From: Polynucleobacter sp. AP-Titi-500A-B4
Lineage (GTDB): Bacteria; Pseudomonadota; Gammaproteobacteria; Burkholderiales; Burkholderiaceae
Assembly: GCF_018688095.1 (NCBI RefSeq)
Contig: NZ_CP061311.1
Coordinates: 1,830,120 to 1,894,119 of the forward strand
Length of the DNA: 64,000 nucleotides
Reading direction: 5' to 3'
Below, in pieces: positions 26,591 to 35,905 of this stretch. Under the pieces are notes generated by a model. It saw only the letters and a list, made by a program, of their open reading frames with translations. It was not told where the DNA came from and searched no databases. The translations under genes and the position numbers were made by a program. Within the stretch, counting starts at the first letter, position 1. The number at the start of each line of letters is the position of its first letter.

Positions 26591-27748
26591 ATGAGTGCGA
26601 ACGATTGCGACATTCTGATTCATGGTGGTGGGCCTGTTGGTCTCGCCTGTGCAGCATGGATCTTACAAAAATTTCCTGAAGCAAAACTCACGCTACTAGA
26701 CCGCAATCCTATCAATGATGCCGATTTAGCAGCAGCCGATAGTAGAGGTATTGCACTTTCACATGGCAGCAAACTTTTACTAGATACGATCGATGCATGG
26801 CCTAAAGATTGTGCAGACATCCATCGTGTGCATGTCTCACAAGCCGGTCGCTTTGGTCGTGCACTGATGACTCGTGAAGAATTGAGCCAAGAGGCACTCG
26901 GTCATATTATTCGCTACCGTGATATCCACATCACGCTTCGCCAGGCCCTAAGAAATATTCAAGCAAAGAGCCCGAAGTTTGCTTGGCAGTATATCGAGGA
27001 CGATAGTGCACACGTCCCCTTCAATACTAAGTGTGTGGTTCATGCTGAAGGCGGTCTCTTTAAAAAACAAGACTGGGTAGAGTCTGGTCGAGACTATGGA
27101 CAATCTGCCCTTGTGGGATTAGTAGAAGTCGATGATGCCCTGCCTCATCAAGCCTGGGAGCGCTTCACCGCTGAGGGTCCATTAGCAGTATTACCAAGTC
27201 ACTACGGACCTAATATTCTCAATCTCGTGTGGTGTGGTTCACCTGAGTCATCACAACAACGCTTGCAATTGAGCGATGCTGATTTCCTAAATGCATTACA
27301 AAAAGAATTTGGTTCGCGAATTGGGCGTTTCCTGAAAATTCAAGATCGTCGTTTATATGAGCTTGGTCTGAATTATCGTAAGCAAATTACAAAAGATAAT
27401 GAAGTTTGGATTGGCAACGCCGCACAAACTTTGCATCCCGTTGCAGGACAAGGCTTGAACTTGGGCTTGCGAGACGCCTACTTGTTAGCTGAAAAATTAG
27501 CAGGCCTTTATTCGGGTTCAGTAGATAAAAAAACGCCAGAACACATTCATGATGCTTTGGAAAGTTATGCAAGCAGTCGCAAGATCGATAGAACCACGAC
27601 CATTGGATTGACAGACTTTATGGCTAGAATATTCACCTCGAATCTCGCTCCTGTAGTCGTAGCTCGAGGACTGGCTTTATCAGCCCTTCAGTGGCTTCCA
27701 CCAGTCAAAACAGCCTTAGCTCGCCAGATGATGTTTGGTAGGCGCTAA
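26591..27748 (+). CDS. ubiH: UbiH/COQ6-family FAD-dependent hydroxylase
   Basis: A 385-residue flavoprotein monooxygenase of aerobic ubiquinone synthesis. The dinucleotide-binding motif GGGPVGLACAAW is at 12-23 and the second FAD motif GNAAQTLHPVAGQGLNLGLRDAYLLAE is typical of UbiH/UbiI/UbiF. The position hydroxylated cannot be settled from sequence, since betaproteobacterial members differ in regioselectivity; UbiH is chosen from the pepP neighbour. It starts 3 bases after pepP. Confidence 0.85.
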   Translation: MSANDCDILIHGGGPVGLACAAWILQKFPEAKLTLLDRNPINDADLAAADSRGIALSHGSKLLLDTIDAWPKDCADIHRVHVSQAGRFGRALMTREELSQEALGHIIRYRDIHITLRQALRNIQAKSPKFAWQYIEDDSAHVPFNTKCVVHAEGGLFKKQDWVESGRDYGQSALVGLVEVDDALPHQAWERFTAEGPLAVLPSHYGPNILNLVWCGSPESSQQRLQLSDADFLNALQKEFGSRIGRFLKIQDRRLYELGLNYRKQITKDNEVWIGNAAQTLHPVAGQGLNLGLRDAYLLAEKLAGLYSGSVDKKTPEHIHDALESYASSRKIDRTTTIGLTDFMARIFTSNLAPVVVARGLALSALQWLPPVKTALARQMMFGRR

Positions 27749-27802
27749 GGGGCTTAAATAGCCCTCAAAATCTACCCATTCAACGGTTGATTTGAATCAA
27801 GC

Positions 27803-27829
27803 AATCTGCCTAAAAAATAGGCAGATTTA
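27803..27829 (+). terminator. hairpin after ubiH, possible weak terminator
   Basis: AATCTGCCTA (27803-27812) pairs perfectly with TAGGCAGATT (27818-27827) around an AAAAA loop. The T run that follows is short (TTTAA), so termination of the amgK-ubiH run before dusB may be partial. The rest of the 155-base gap to the chosen dusB start shows nothing further. Confidence 0.45.
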
Positions 27830-27903
27830 ACACCAACTGTGCTAAAGTGTCATGCTTTCCGCAAGACTCTCTGACTAAGCCACCCAAGCAAATACCCCAT
27901 TCA

Positions 27904-28920
27904 ATGAAGATTGGCCCGCATATCCTCGCAAATAGACTCTTTGTTGCGCCCATGGCGGGGGTAACAGATCGTCCGTTTCGTCAACTTTGCAAGAAATTGG
28001 GCGCAGGCTATGCCGTCTCTGAAATGGTGGCATCAAATGCGCTTCTCTGGAAAAGTGAAAAAACCCAACGTCGCGCAAACCACATTGGTGAGTTCAAACC
28101 CATCGCCGTCCAAATTGCAGGCGCCGATCCTGCCATGATGGCAGCAGCTGCAAGGATCAATGTCGATCATGGCGCGCAAATCATTGATATCAATATGGGA
28201 TGTCCAGCCAAGAAAGTTTGTAACGTTGCCGCTGGCTCTGCATTGCTACGTGATGAGCCACTAGTGCAACAAATTTTAGAAGCAGTAGTCAATGCAGTAG
28301 GTGTTGGTCCTGATGCAGTGCCAGTAACATTAAAAATTCGTACTGGCTGGGATCGCGAACATAAGAACGCCATCGAGATCGCCCGCCTTGCAGAAAAATC
28401 TGGCATCTCGATGTTGACTGTTCATGGCCGCACGCGTGCAGACCTATACCATGGTGAGGCAGAGTATGAAACGATTACCGCTGTAAAGAACAGCGTCAAG
28501 ATTCCCGTAGTTGCTAATGGCGATATCAGCAATCCAGAAAAAGCTGAGTTTGTCCTAAAAAGCACTGGTGCCGATGCCATCATGATCGGTCGTGCCGCAC
28601 AAGGTCGTCCTTGGATCTTCCGCGAAATTCATCACTACCTAGAGACTGGGGGCAAGTTGCCCACACCAGAGATCAAGGAAATCCAGGGCATCATGAATGC
28701 CCACCTTTTAGACCACTACGAGTTTTACGGCGAGCATATTGGCTTGCGTACCGCCCGAAAACATATTGGCTGGTACTGCAAAGGCTTACGTGATTCACAT
28801 GCTTTCCGTCAACGCATGAATACTGCAGACGACTGCAAAACCCAATTACAAATGGTCAATGATTATTTTGATGAAATGAAATCTCATTCTGACCGCCTGC
28901 TCTTTTTAGAAGCAGCGTAG
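27904..28920 (+). CDS. dusB: tRNA-dihydrouridine synthase B
   Basis: FMN-dependent reductase (338 residues) that makes dihydrouridine at U17 of tRNA. The TIM-barrel shows VAPMAGVTDRPFRQLC near the N-terminus and the catalytic Cys in DINMGCPAKKV; the C-terminal helical tRNA-binding domain is present. The frame extends 19 codons upstream to a GTG at 27847, but the ATG at 27904 (MKIGPHILANRL) matches the family start; neither has a convincing ribosome-binding site. It sits directly before fis, the classical dusB-fis pair. Confidence 0.93.
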   Translation: MKIGPHILANRLFVAPMAGVTDRPFRQLCKKLGAGYAVSEMVASNALLWKSEKTQRRANHIGEFKPIAVQIAGADPAMMAAAARINVDHGAQIIDINMGCPAKKVCNVAAGSALLRDEPLVQQILEAVVNAVGVGPDAVPVTLKIRTGWDREHKNAIEIARLAEKSGISMLTVHGRTRADLYHGEAEYETITAVKNSVKIPVVANGDISNPEKAEFVLKSTGADAIMIGRAAQGRPWIFREIHHYLETGGKLPTPEIKEIQGIMNAHLLDHYEFYGEHIGLRTARKHIGWYCKGLRDSHAFRQRMNTADDCKTQLQMVNDYFDEMKSHSDRLLFLEAA

Positions 28921-28957
28921 TTATTTATTTTTAGTATTTAGGATTTCTAGAATTTTT

Positions 28958-29197
28958 ATGAACAATAAGCACCCAATCAGCGAATGTATTGAAACGCAAT
29001 TGCAAGGTTACCTCAATGACCTCAAGGGCACACCTCCAAATGATATCTATCAGATGGTATTGGCGGTTGTTGAAAAACCGATGCTTGAACTCGTCATGCA
29101 GCATGCGAAATACAATCAGTCTTTAGCCGCTCAATATCTTGGTATCAACCGCAATACTTTGCACAAGAAACTCGTTGAGCATCAGCTACTCAAATAA
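28958..29197 (+). CDS. fis: DNA-binding protein Fis
   Basis: A 79-residue nucleoid-associated protein and transcription factor. The C-terminal helix-turn-helix (LVMQHAKYNQSLAAQYLGI followed by NRNTLHKKL) matches Fis; the N-terminal part, which contacts Hin-type recombinases in E. coli, is shorter, as is usual in betaproteobacteria (E. coli Fis has 98 residues). Location 37 bases after dusB is conserved across proteobacteria. It acts as a homodimer bending DNA. Confidence 0.93.
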   Translation: MNNKHPISECIETQLQGYLNDLKGTPPNDIYQMVLAVVEKPMLELVMQHAKYNQSLAAQYLGINRNTLHKKLVEHQLLK

Positions 29198-29235
29198 TGA
29201 CCTCGCCCTTTAATTACATCACCTTCTGAAAACTT

Positions 29236-30816
29236 ATGATCCGTACAGCGCTTCTCTCCGTCTCTGATAAAAATGGCATCGTCCCTTTTGCTAAAGCACT
29301 TCATGAGCAAGGCATCAAGCTGATCTCTACTGGTGGTACAGCAAAACTTTTAGCCGAGAACAATCTACCTGTAGTCGAAGTATCTTCTTTGACTAAATTT
29401 CCTGAGATGCTTGATGGACGAGTCAAGACACTTCACCCAATGGTTCACGGCGGCTTATTGGCTCGTAGAGACTTTCCGGAACATATGGCAGCCCTTAAAG
29501 AGCATGGCATCGACACCATTGATATGTTGGTGATCAATCTCTATCCATTTAATGAGACAGTTGCTAAAGAAAGTTGTTCTTTTGAGGATGCTGTAGAGAA
29601 TATCGACATTGGCGGCCCGGCTATGTTGCGGGCAGCAGCTAAAAATCATCAAGATGTGACAGTGTTGATCTCTCCAGAAGATTACGCCCCAGTATTGGCG
29701 GAAATGAAAGCCAATAAGAATGTGGTTTCCTATAAAACCAATTTAGCCTTGGCTAAAAAAGTATTTGCACATACTGCGCAATATGACGGTGCAATCGCTA
29801 ATTATCTCTCCGCACTAGGTGATGACCTAGATCACAAAGTACGCTCTGCCTATCCAGAAACTTTGCACCTTGCTTTTGAAAAGGTGCAAGAGATGCGTTA
29901 CGGTGAAAATCCACATCAATCTGCAGCGTTCTACAAAGACATCTATCCAGTAGGTGGCGCGCTTGCAAACTATAAGCAGTTACAAGGCAAAGAACTCTCT
30001 TACAACAATATTGCTGACGCAGACTCTGCTTGGGAGTGTGTCAAGAGTTTCACAGGCAATGTTGGCGGTGCTGCAGCCTGCGTCATCATCAAGCACGCTA
30101 ACCCCTGTGGTGTAGCTGTAGGCGCTACAGCACTTGAGGCGTATCAAAAAGCATTTAAAACCGATCCAAGCTCAGCCTTTGGCGGCATCATTGCCTTCAA
30201 CATTCCTTGTGATGGCGCTGCAGCCCAAGAGATCTCCAAACAATTTGTAGAGGTATTGATTGCTCCGAGCTTTAGTGATGAAGCTAAAGCTATCTTTGCC
30301 GCTAAACAGAATGTTCGTCTTTTAGAGATTCCACTTGGTACTGCATTTAATACTTTTGACTTTAAGCGAGTTGGTGGTGGCTTATTGGTTCAATCGCCAG
30401 ATGCAAAAAATGTGCTGCAAAATGAAATGCGCGTTGTTAGCCAGAGACAACCTACCCCGAGCGAAATGAATGACATGATGTTTGCATGGCGTGTCGCGAA
30501 GTTTGTGAAATCCAATGCCATCGTGTATTGCGCTAACGGTATGACTCTCGGTATTGGCGCCGGCCAAATGAGTCGTGTTGACTCTGCTCGCATGGCGAGT
30601 ATTAAAGCTGAAAACGCTGGCTTGAGCCTGAAAGGCTCTGCAGTAGCAAGTGATGCCTTCTTTCCATTCCGCGATGGTTTGGATGTAGTGGTGAATGGTG
30701 GCGCGAGCTGCGCCATTCAGCCAGGTGGCAGTATGCGTGATGATGAAATCATTGCAGCAGCAAACGAGCATGGCATTGCCATGATCTTTACTGGCACGCG
30801 TCACTTCCGTCATTAA
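29236..30816 (+). CDS. purH: bifunctional AICAR formyltransferase/IMP cyclohydrolase
   Basis: Catalyses the last two steps of de novo IMP synthesis. The 526-residue protein has an N-terminal IMP cyclohydrolase (MGS-like) domain (about 1-190, with STGGTAKLL and FPEMLDGRVKTLHP) and a C-terminal formyltransferase domain with the catalytic KHANPCG and the end motif GSMRDDEIIAAANEHGIAMIFTG. It follows fis by 38 bases and precedes ruvC by 6, the arrangement found in Burkholderiales. Confidence 0.98.
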   Translation: MIRTALLSVSDKNGIVPFAKALHEQGIKLISTGGTAKLLAENNLPVVEVSSLTKFPEMLDGRVKTLHPMVHGGLLARRDFPEHMAALKEHGIDTIDMLVINLYPFNETVAKESCSFEDAVENIDIGGPAMLRAAAKNHQDVTVLISPEDYAPVLAEMKANKNVVSYKTNLALAKKVFAHTAQYDGAIANYLSALGDDLDHKVRSAYPETLHLAFEKVQEMRYGENPHQSAAFYKDIYPVGGALANYKQLQGKELSYNNIADADSAWECVKSFTGNVGGAAACVIIKHANPCGVAVGATALEAYQKAFKTDPSSAFGGIIAFNIPCDGAAAQEISKQFVEVLIAPSFSDEAKAIFAAKQNVRLLEIPLGTAFNTFDFKRVGGGLLVQSPDAKNVLQNEMRVVSQRQPTPSEMNDMMFAWRVAKFVKSNAIVYCANGMTLGIGAGQMSRVDSARMASIKAENAGLSLKGSAVASDAFFPFRDGLDVVVNGGASCAIQPGGSMRDDEIIAAANEHGIAMIFTGTRHFRH

Positions 30817-30822
30817 GAACTC

Positions 30823-31341
30823 ATGCGCTGGATTGGAATCGACCCAGGTTTACGTACCACCGGTTTTGGTGTCATCGATGTAGATGGCCAAAAACTCACT
30901 TATGTAGCATCGGGAACAATTGAGAGCGGCGATCCCGCTAAAGGTCTACCAGAGCGCTTAGGCGCTCTCTATGCCGGCGTTAAAGAAGTGCTAGAAACCT
31001 ATCGTCCAGAATCTGCTGCGATTGAAGAAGTCTTCCTCAATGTCAATCCACGGTCAACACTGATGTTGGGTCAAGCAAGGGGTGCTGTGATTGCTGCCCT
31101 CGTTTCAGAAAAACTTCCCGTTGCTGAATACAGCGCACTTCGAGTGAAACAAGCGATTGTGGGCACAGGCCGTGCAGCCAAACCGCAAGTACAAGAAATG
31201 GTGAAGCGCCTCCTGAGATTAAATCGCGCCCCTGGTACTGATGCATCTGATGCATTGGGGGTTGCCATCTGCGCCGCTCATCATGCGCAGATTCCGAGAG
31301 CCATTACAGCGGCGTTGATCCCCAAAAAACGTAGCAAGTAA
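30823..31341 (+). CDS. ruvC: Holliday junction resolvase RuvC
   Basis: A 172-residue dimeric endonuclease that cuts four-way junctions symmetrically. The RNase H-fold acidic residues are visible: D7 in GIDPGLRTTGFG, the glutamates of AIEEVFLNVNP, and the aspartates in GTDASDALGVAICAAHH. Length is normal. It begins the ruvC-ruvA-ruvB run and probably shares a message with purH. Confidence 0.97.
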   Translation: MRWIGIDPGLRTTGFGVIDVDGQKLTYVASGTIESGDPAKGLPERLGALYAGVKEVLETYRPESAAIEEVFLNVNPRSTLMLGQARGAVIAALVSEKLPVAEYSALRVKQAIVGTGRAAKPQVQEMVKRLLRLNRAPGTDASDALGVAICAAHHAQIPRAITAALIPKKRSK

Positions 31342-31370
31342 AAATACCCATCACAGGTTAAGATCTCTAC

Positions 31371-31952
31371 ATGATTGGTCGCATTCAAGGCATCCTCGTT
31401 TCAGTTCACCCACCTCGCCTCTTGGTAGATTGCCAAGGTATTGGCTATGAAGTGGATGTGCCAATGAGCACTTTGTATCAATTACCCCAGGCGGGTCAAA
31501 AAATTACCCTTCTCACCCACTTCCAAGTTCGTGAAGATGCTCAGCAGCTTTTTGGTTTTGCGACTGAGACCGAGCGTGAGGCATTTAGACAACTCATCAA
31601 GATTAGCGGCGTTGGCTCTAGAACTGCATTAGCCGTTCTCTCAGGCATGAGCGTGAATGAATTGGCCCAAGCAATCGCTCTTCAAGAGGCAGGTCGCCTC
31701 ACTCAAGTTCCTGGCATTGGTAAGAAAACTGCTGAAAGACTTTGTTTAGAGCTGAAAGGTAAATTAGCTCCAGACTTAGGCATTACCGCTGGCAAGCCTC
31801 AAGCATTAGATGCCAATAGCGAAGTGCTGCAAGCGCTCTTGGCGCTAGGCTACTCAGAAAAAGAAGCGCTCTTGGCTCTCAAGCAAATTCCACCAGATAC
31901 CAATGTATCGGATGGTATCCGTATGGGCTTAAAGTATTTATCTAAAGCCTAA
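31371..31952 (+). CDS. ruvA: Holliday junction DNA helicase subunit RuvA
   Basis: A 193-residue junction-recognition subunit: OB-fold domain I (IGRIQGILVSVHPPRLLVDCQGIGYEV), two helix-hairpin-helix motifs (ISGVGSRTALAVLSG and VPGIGKKTAERLCLEL) in domain II and a C-terminal three-helix domain III that contacts RuvB (LLALGYSEKEALLAL). It loads RuvB on Holliday junctions. The gene lies 29 bases after ruvC and 27 before ruvB. Confidence 0.98.
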   Translation: MIGRIQGILVSVHPPRLLVDCQGIGYEVDVPMSTLYQLPQAGQKITLLTHFQVREDAQQLFGFATETEREAFRQLIKISGVGSRTALAVLSGMSVNELAQAIALQEAGRLTQVPGIGKKTAERLCLELKGKLAPDLGITAGKPQALDANSEVLQALLALGYSEKEALLALKQIPPDTNVSDGIRMGLKYLSKA

Positions 31953-31979
31953 ATAGCCAAACAGCACTAAACTCGTAGC

Positions 31980-33050
31980 ATGGCAATTCATACAGACGAC
32001 CTCAGTTCTATTCCAGAAGATTTACCTGAAGGCAATGACCGCATTGTTAGTGGGGCTGCCGGTAATTCTGAAGCTGTCTTTGAAAGAGCTCTGCGACCAA
32101 AACAACTCGACGAGTACGTTGGTCAGACAAAAGCACGCGCCCAATTAGAAATTTTTATTAGTGCTACGAGGGCACGCCAGGAAGCTCTTGATCACGTTCT
32201 TTTATTTGGGCCTCCAGGCCTTGGTAAAACTACTCTAGCCCATATCATCGCTAGAGAGCTTGGTGTGAACTTGCGCCAAACTAGCGGCCCAGTCCTTGAT
32301 AGACCTGGTGATCTCGCTGCTTTACTAACCAATTTAGAAGCCAACGATGTACTCTTTATTGATGAGATTCATAGACTTTCGCCGGTCGTAGAAGAGATTC
32401 TGTATCCAGCGCTTGAGGACTACAGCCTTGACATCATGATTGGCGAAGGGCCTGCAGCACGTAGCGTCAAGATTGATCTCAAGCCATTTACTTTGATTGG
32501 CGCAACAACTCGTGCCGGTATGCTGACGAATCCCTTACGTGATCGCTTTGGGATTGTGGCAAGACTTGAGTTCTACACTACCGAAGAACTTACCAAAATT
32601 ATTAATCGCTCAGCCAGCTTACTCAAAGCAGATATCGATCCCGAAGGATCTATCGAGATTGCAAAGCGGGCGCGCGGCACACCCCGCATTGCCAACCGCC
32701 TACTACGCCGTGTACGCGACTACGCGGAAGTAAAAGGTACCGGCACCATTACTAAAGCCATGGCTGATGCCGCATTAAAAATGCTTGATGTAGATCCGAG
32801 CGGCTTTGATGTGATGGATAGAAAATTACTCGAAGCCATTTTGCACAAATTTGATGGCGGCCCAGTGGGTATCGATAACTTAGCGGCAGCGATTGGCGAA
32901 GAGCGCGACACCATTGAGGATGTTTTGGAGCCTTATTTAATCCAACAGGGCTATCTCCAAAGAACTTCGCGTGGCCGAGTGGCAACTCGTCAGGCGTATG
33001 AGCACTTTGGTTTGACGCCGCCCAGCAGTAGTGCTAGCTTAGATTTATAA
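31980..33050 (+). CDS. ruvB: Holliday junction DNA helicase subunit RuvB
   Basis: AAA+ hexameric motor (356 residues) for branch migration. Walker A GPPGLGKTT, Walker B LFIDEIHRL, sensor 1 TLIGATTRAG and the arginine-finger region are present, with the C-terminal winged-helix DNA-binding domain (PYLIQQGYLQRTSRGRVAT). It ends the ruvCAB run and converges with the NTF2-like gene 11 bases beyond. Confidence 0.98.
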   Translation: MAIHTDDLSSIPEDLPEGNDRIVSGAAGNSEAVFERALRPKQLDEYVGQTKARAQLEIFISATRARQEALDHVLLFGPPGLGKTTLAHIIARELGVNLRQTSGPVLDRPGDLAALLTNLEANDVLFIDEIHRLSPVVEEILYPALEDYSLDIMIGEGPAARSVKIDLKPFTLIGATTRAGMLTNPLRDRFGIVARLEFYTTEELTKIINRSASLLKADIDPEGSIEIAKRARGTPRIANRLLRRVRDYAEVKGTGTITKAMADAALKMLDVDPSGFDVMDRKLLEAILHKFDGGPVGIDNLAAAIGEERDTIEDVLEPYLIQQGYLQRTSRGRVATRQAYEHFGLTPPSSSASLDL

Positions 33051-33061
33051 AGTAATTCTTT

Positions 33062-33448
33062 TTAGCCAGAAATCAAGTCGGCATAAGCAATGCATTGCCA
33101 CTGGCTGGCTATCTTTTTCCAAACGCTAAGTCGCGGAGAATAGTCAGGTGAGAGCTCTTTACCATCGCGATACTCTAATGCTGCAATCCAAAAACTAACA
33201 ATCAGCGTATCTTCTGCCTCAGTTACCTTAAAGTCCTTGAACTTCACAGGACCAAGATTCATTTCCTTCATCAAGCGCATTGCACTTGCTTTGTCACAAG
33301 CGCCTTGAGAGCTAACGAATTGACACTCTGGTGCAAGCATTTGGTCTAACGCTTGCCAGTTCTTATCCTGAATCAACTGAACGGAAAGCCGTTCTAGCTT
33401 TTCCGCCTCTAATTCAATTGCCCTCTGATGGGTCATTTCTCCAGTCAT
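33062..33448 (-). CDS. NTF2-like (DUF4440-type) protein of unknown function
   Basis: A 128-residue protein with the cone-shaped NTF2/SnoaL fold pattern: an amphipathic N-terminal helix (LERLSVQLIQDKNWQALDQML), then FVSSQGACDKASAMRLM and beta strands ending in SVWKKIASQWQCIAYADLI. Such proteins bind or convert small molecules or act as subunits; no catalytic residue set can be assigned. Its start overlaps the tyrS stop (ATGA), so it is translationally coupled to tyrS. An ATG four codons in has GGAGA close by and could be an internal start. Confidence 0.6.
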   Translation of the reverse strand: MTGEMTHQRAIELEAEKLERLSVQLIQDKNWQALDQMLAPECQFVSSQGACDKASAMRLMKEMNLGPVKFKDFKVTEAEDTLIVSFWIAALEYRDGKELSPDYSPRLSVWKKIASQWQCIAYADLISG

Positions 33449-34680
33449 GGAGTAAGAGTCACTTTCGCAAACTTACGCTTACCAACTTGTACAACGTAAG
33501 TACCCGCCTCAATCTTTGCCTGTTTATCAGACACAGTTGCGCCATCAATTTTCACACCGTTTTGCTCGACGTTGCGCATCGCCTCCGAGGTGGAAGGGGC
33601 TAGGCCAGCAGCCTTTAGTAAGCTAGCGATTCCCATTGGAGCTCCCGCAAGATTGACTTCTGGAATATCATCGGGCACCCCACCTTTAGCGCGGTGATTA
33701 AAGTCTTCCAAGGCTTTTTCTGCGGCTGCTTGTGAATGAAAGCGTGCGACGATTTCTTGTGCGAGTAGTACCTTGCAATCTTTTGGATTTCGACCAGCAG
33801 CTACTTCTTGCTTCATGAGATCAATTTCAGACATTGGGCGAAATGACAGTAGCGTGAAGTAATCCCACATCAAATCATCTGAAATACTCAAGAGCTTGCC
33901 GAACATATTATTTGCAGGCTCACTGATGCCAATGTAGTTACCTTTGGACTTACTCATCTTTTCTACGCCATCAAGGCCAACCAAGAGCGGCATGGTCAAA
34001 ATACATTGGGGCTCTTGGCCATACTCACGTTGAAGTTCACGGCCAACTAAGAGATTAAATTTTTGGTCAGTACCGCCGAGCTCTAAATCACTCTTGAGTG
34101 CAACAGAGTCATAGCCTTGCATGAGTGGATACAAAAACTCATGAATAGAAATGGGTACGCCATTACGGTAGCGTTTTGTAAAGTCGTCACGCTCTAACAT
34201 TCTGGCAACAGTATGTTTAGCGGCCAACTGAATCATGCCACGTGCGCCAAGGGGATCACACCACTCGCTGTTATAACGCACTTCTGTTTTGGCAGGATCA
34301 AGAACCATGCTCGCTTGGCGGTAGTAAGTTTCTGCGTTGACCGCAATCTCTTCAGCAGTCAATGGAGGACGAGTGGCATTACGACCAGATGGATCACCAA
34401 TCATGCTGGTGAAATCACCGATCAAGAAAATGACTGTATGTCCTAAATCTTGTAACTGGCGCAATTTGTTCAAAACAACCGTGTGCCCCAAATGAATATC
34501 GGGAGCAGTAGGATCTAAACCTAATTTAATTCGTAGGGGGGTCTTGGTGGCCTGGCTACGGGCGAGTTTTTGGACCCAGTCTGTCTCAACCAATAACTCA
34601 TCACAGCCACGTTTAGTGACTTCAAGCGCCGCAAAGACTTCAGGGGTCAAAGGATATTTTTGTTCTGGTTTAGCCGTCAT
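33445..34680 (-). CDS. tyrS: tyrosyl-tRNA synthetase
   Basis: Class I synthetase (411 residues) charging tRNA(Tyr). HLGHT (HIGH-like, residues 63-67) and KMSKSKGN (about 240) are intact; the C-terminal S4 RNA-binding domain (about 345-411) is present. The combination KMSKSKGNYIGI and TSMIGDPSGRN marks the TyrS2/TyrZ-like form with the short signature. The frame opens 22 codons upstream, but the ATG at 34680 (MTAKPEQKYPL) fits the family. It is divergent from anmK with 88 bases between starts. Confidence 0.96.
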   Translation of the reverse strand: MTAKPEQKYPLTPEVFAALEVTKRGCDELLVETDWVQKLARSQATKTPLRIKLGLDPTAPDIHLGHTVVLNKLRQLQDLGHTVIFLIGDFTSMIGDPSGRNATRPPLTAEEIAVNAETYYRQASMVLDPAKTEVRYNSEWCDPLGARGMIQLAAKHTVARMLERDDFTKRYRNGVPISIHEFLYPLMQGYDSVALKSDLELGGTDQKFNLLVGRELQREYGQEPQCILTMPLLVGLDGVEKMSKSKGNYIGISEPANNMFGKLLSISDDLMWDYFTLLSFRPMSEIDLMKQEVAAGRNPKDCKVLLAQEIVARFHSQAAAEKALEDFNHRAKGGVPDDIPEVNLAGAPMGIASLLKAAGLAPSTSEAMRNVEQNGVKIDGATVSDKQAKIEAGTYVVQVGKRKFAKVTLTP

Positions 34681-34768
34681 GCTGATTCGGATAAATGTTT
34701 CAGTTAAATTAGTATTGAGATTGCTAAAGCATAATTGTCGCATCACTGAGAGTTAAACTCGGAACCCT

Positions 34769-35896
34769 ATGACCCAGCGCCTTTCCCTCTACATCGGCCT
34801 CATGTCTGGCACCAGCCTAGATGGGATAGATGCTGTTTTGGCCAAAGTTGGGCCTAAGGGAGAAGCAAGCACAATAGAGGCTGTCAGCACCCCCTTTAGC
34901 CCCGAACTACGCAAAGCCTTATTTGAGCTTCAAAGCCCCGGCCCCAATGAGCTTCATCGCGAAAAACAGGCAGGCAATGCCCTAGCTTTAGCTTATGCAG
35001 AAGCGGTTCGTCAGCTTCTGAAACGGGCTAACTTACAAGCTGCCGATGTTTCTGCGATCGGTGCCCATGGTCAAACTATTCGCCATCAGCCCCATTTGGG
35101 CGAATTGGCTTACACACATCAAACATTAAACCCAGCCCTCTTGGCAGAAAAAACGGGTATCGATGTCATCGCAGATTTCAGAAGTCGTGACTTAGCTGCT
35201 GGCGGACATGGCGCTCCACTAGTTCCAGCTTTTCATGCGCAGCAATTTGTAGAAGATAAAAATTTAGCCATTCTTAATATTGGCGGTATTGCCAATCTCA
35301 CATTACTTCCGAATGATGGGGTAGTTACTGGTTTTGATTGCGGTCCCGGCAATATGTTGATGGATGCTTGGATACATGAACATCAAGGAAATACTTTTGA
35401 CGAGAATGGTAGCTGGGCACTGCAAGGAAAAGTCAATGAAGCGCTGCTAGCAAAGATGTTGTCCGACCCCTTCTTTTCCAAAGTGCCACCAAAAAGTACT
35501 GGGAGAGATGATTTTCATCTTGCTTGGTTACAAGAAAAAATCGGAAAAGATAATCATCACGCCGAAGATGTACAAGCCACACTATTGCACCTGACAGCCC
35601 ATTCAGTGCTAGAGGCTTTAGTGCGTCATGCTCCGCAAACCCAGAAGCTGATTGTCTGTGGAGGCGGTGCCCAAAATAAAGCCTTGATGAATTTGTTCAA
35701 AGTCAAAGCACAACATCTCTTTAAGCAAGCTTTAGAAATTACAACCAGTGATTCTGCAGGCATTGATCCACAACAAGTTGAAGGCTTAGCTTTTGCTTGG
35801 CTTGCATGGGCCCATAAAGAAAAACGGCCAGCAAATCTGCCAGCCGTTACGGGAGCGAAGGGTCCTAGAATTCTAGGCGCTTGCTATCCTGCGTAG
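34769..35896 (+). CDS. anmK: anhydro-N-acetylmuramic acid kinase
   Basis: Sugar kinase of the ASKHA fold (375 residues) that opens the 1,6-anhydro ring of anhydro-MurNAc while phosphorylating C6, giving MurNAc-6-phosphate during peptidoglycan recycling. Signature blocks: GLMSGTSLDGIDAVL (11-25), GAHGQTIRH, NIGGIANLT, FDCGPGNMLMDAW and CGGGAQN. It is alone on its strand between tyrS and erpA. With amgK and murU in the same window, the host appears equipped to reuse MurNAc; the usual partner murQ is not seen here. Confidence 0.95.
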   Translation: MTQRLSLYIGLMSGTSLDGIDAVLAKVGPKGEASTIEAVSTPFSPELRKALFELQSPGPNELHREKQAGNALALAYAEAVRQLLKRANLQAADVSAIGAHGQTIRHQPHLGELAYTHQTLNPALLAEKTGIDVIADFRSRDLAAGGHGAPLVPAFHAQQFVEDKNLAILNIGGIANLTLLPNDGVVTGFDCGPGNMLMDAWIHEHQGNTFDENGSWALQGKVNEALLAKMLSDPFFSKVPPKSTGRDDFHLAWLQEKIGKDNHHAEDVQATLLHLTAHSVLEALVRHAPQTQKLIVCGGGAQNKALMNLFKVKAQHLFKQALEITTSDSAGIDPQQVEGLAFAWLAWAHKEKRPANLPAVTGAKGPRILGACYPA

Positions 35897-35905
35897 TGAA
35901 TACCT

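Noticed and set aside
27847..27903. Upstream GTG start for dusB
   Set aside because: It adds 19 residues not in the family and follows no ribosome-binding site; the ATG at 27904 gives the conserved N-terminus.
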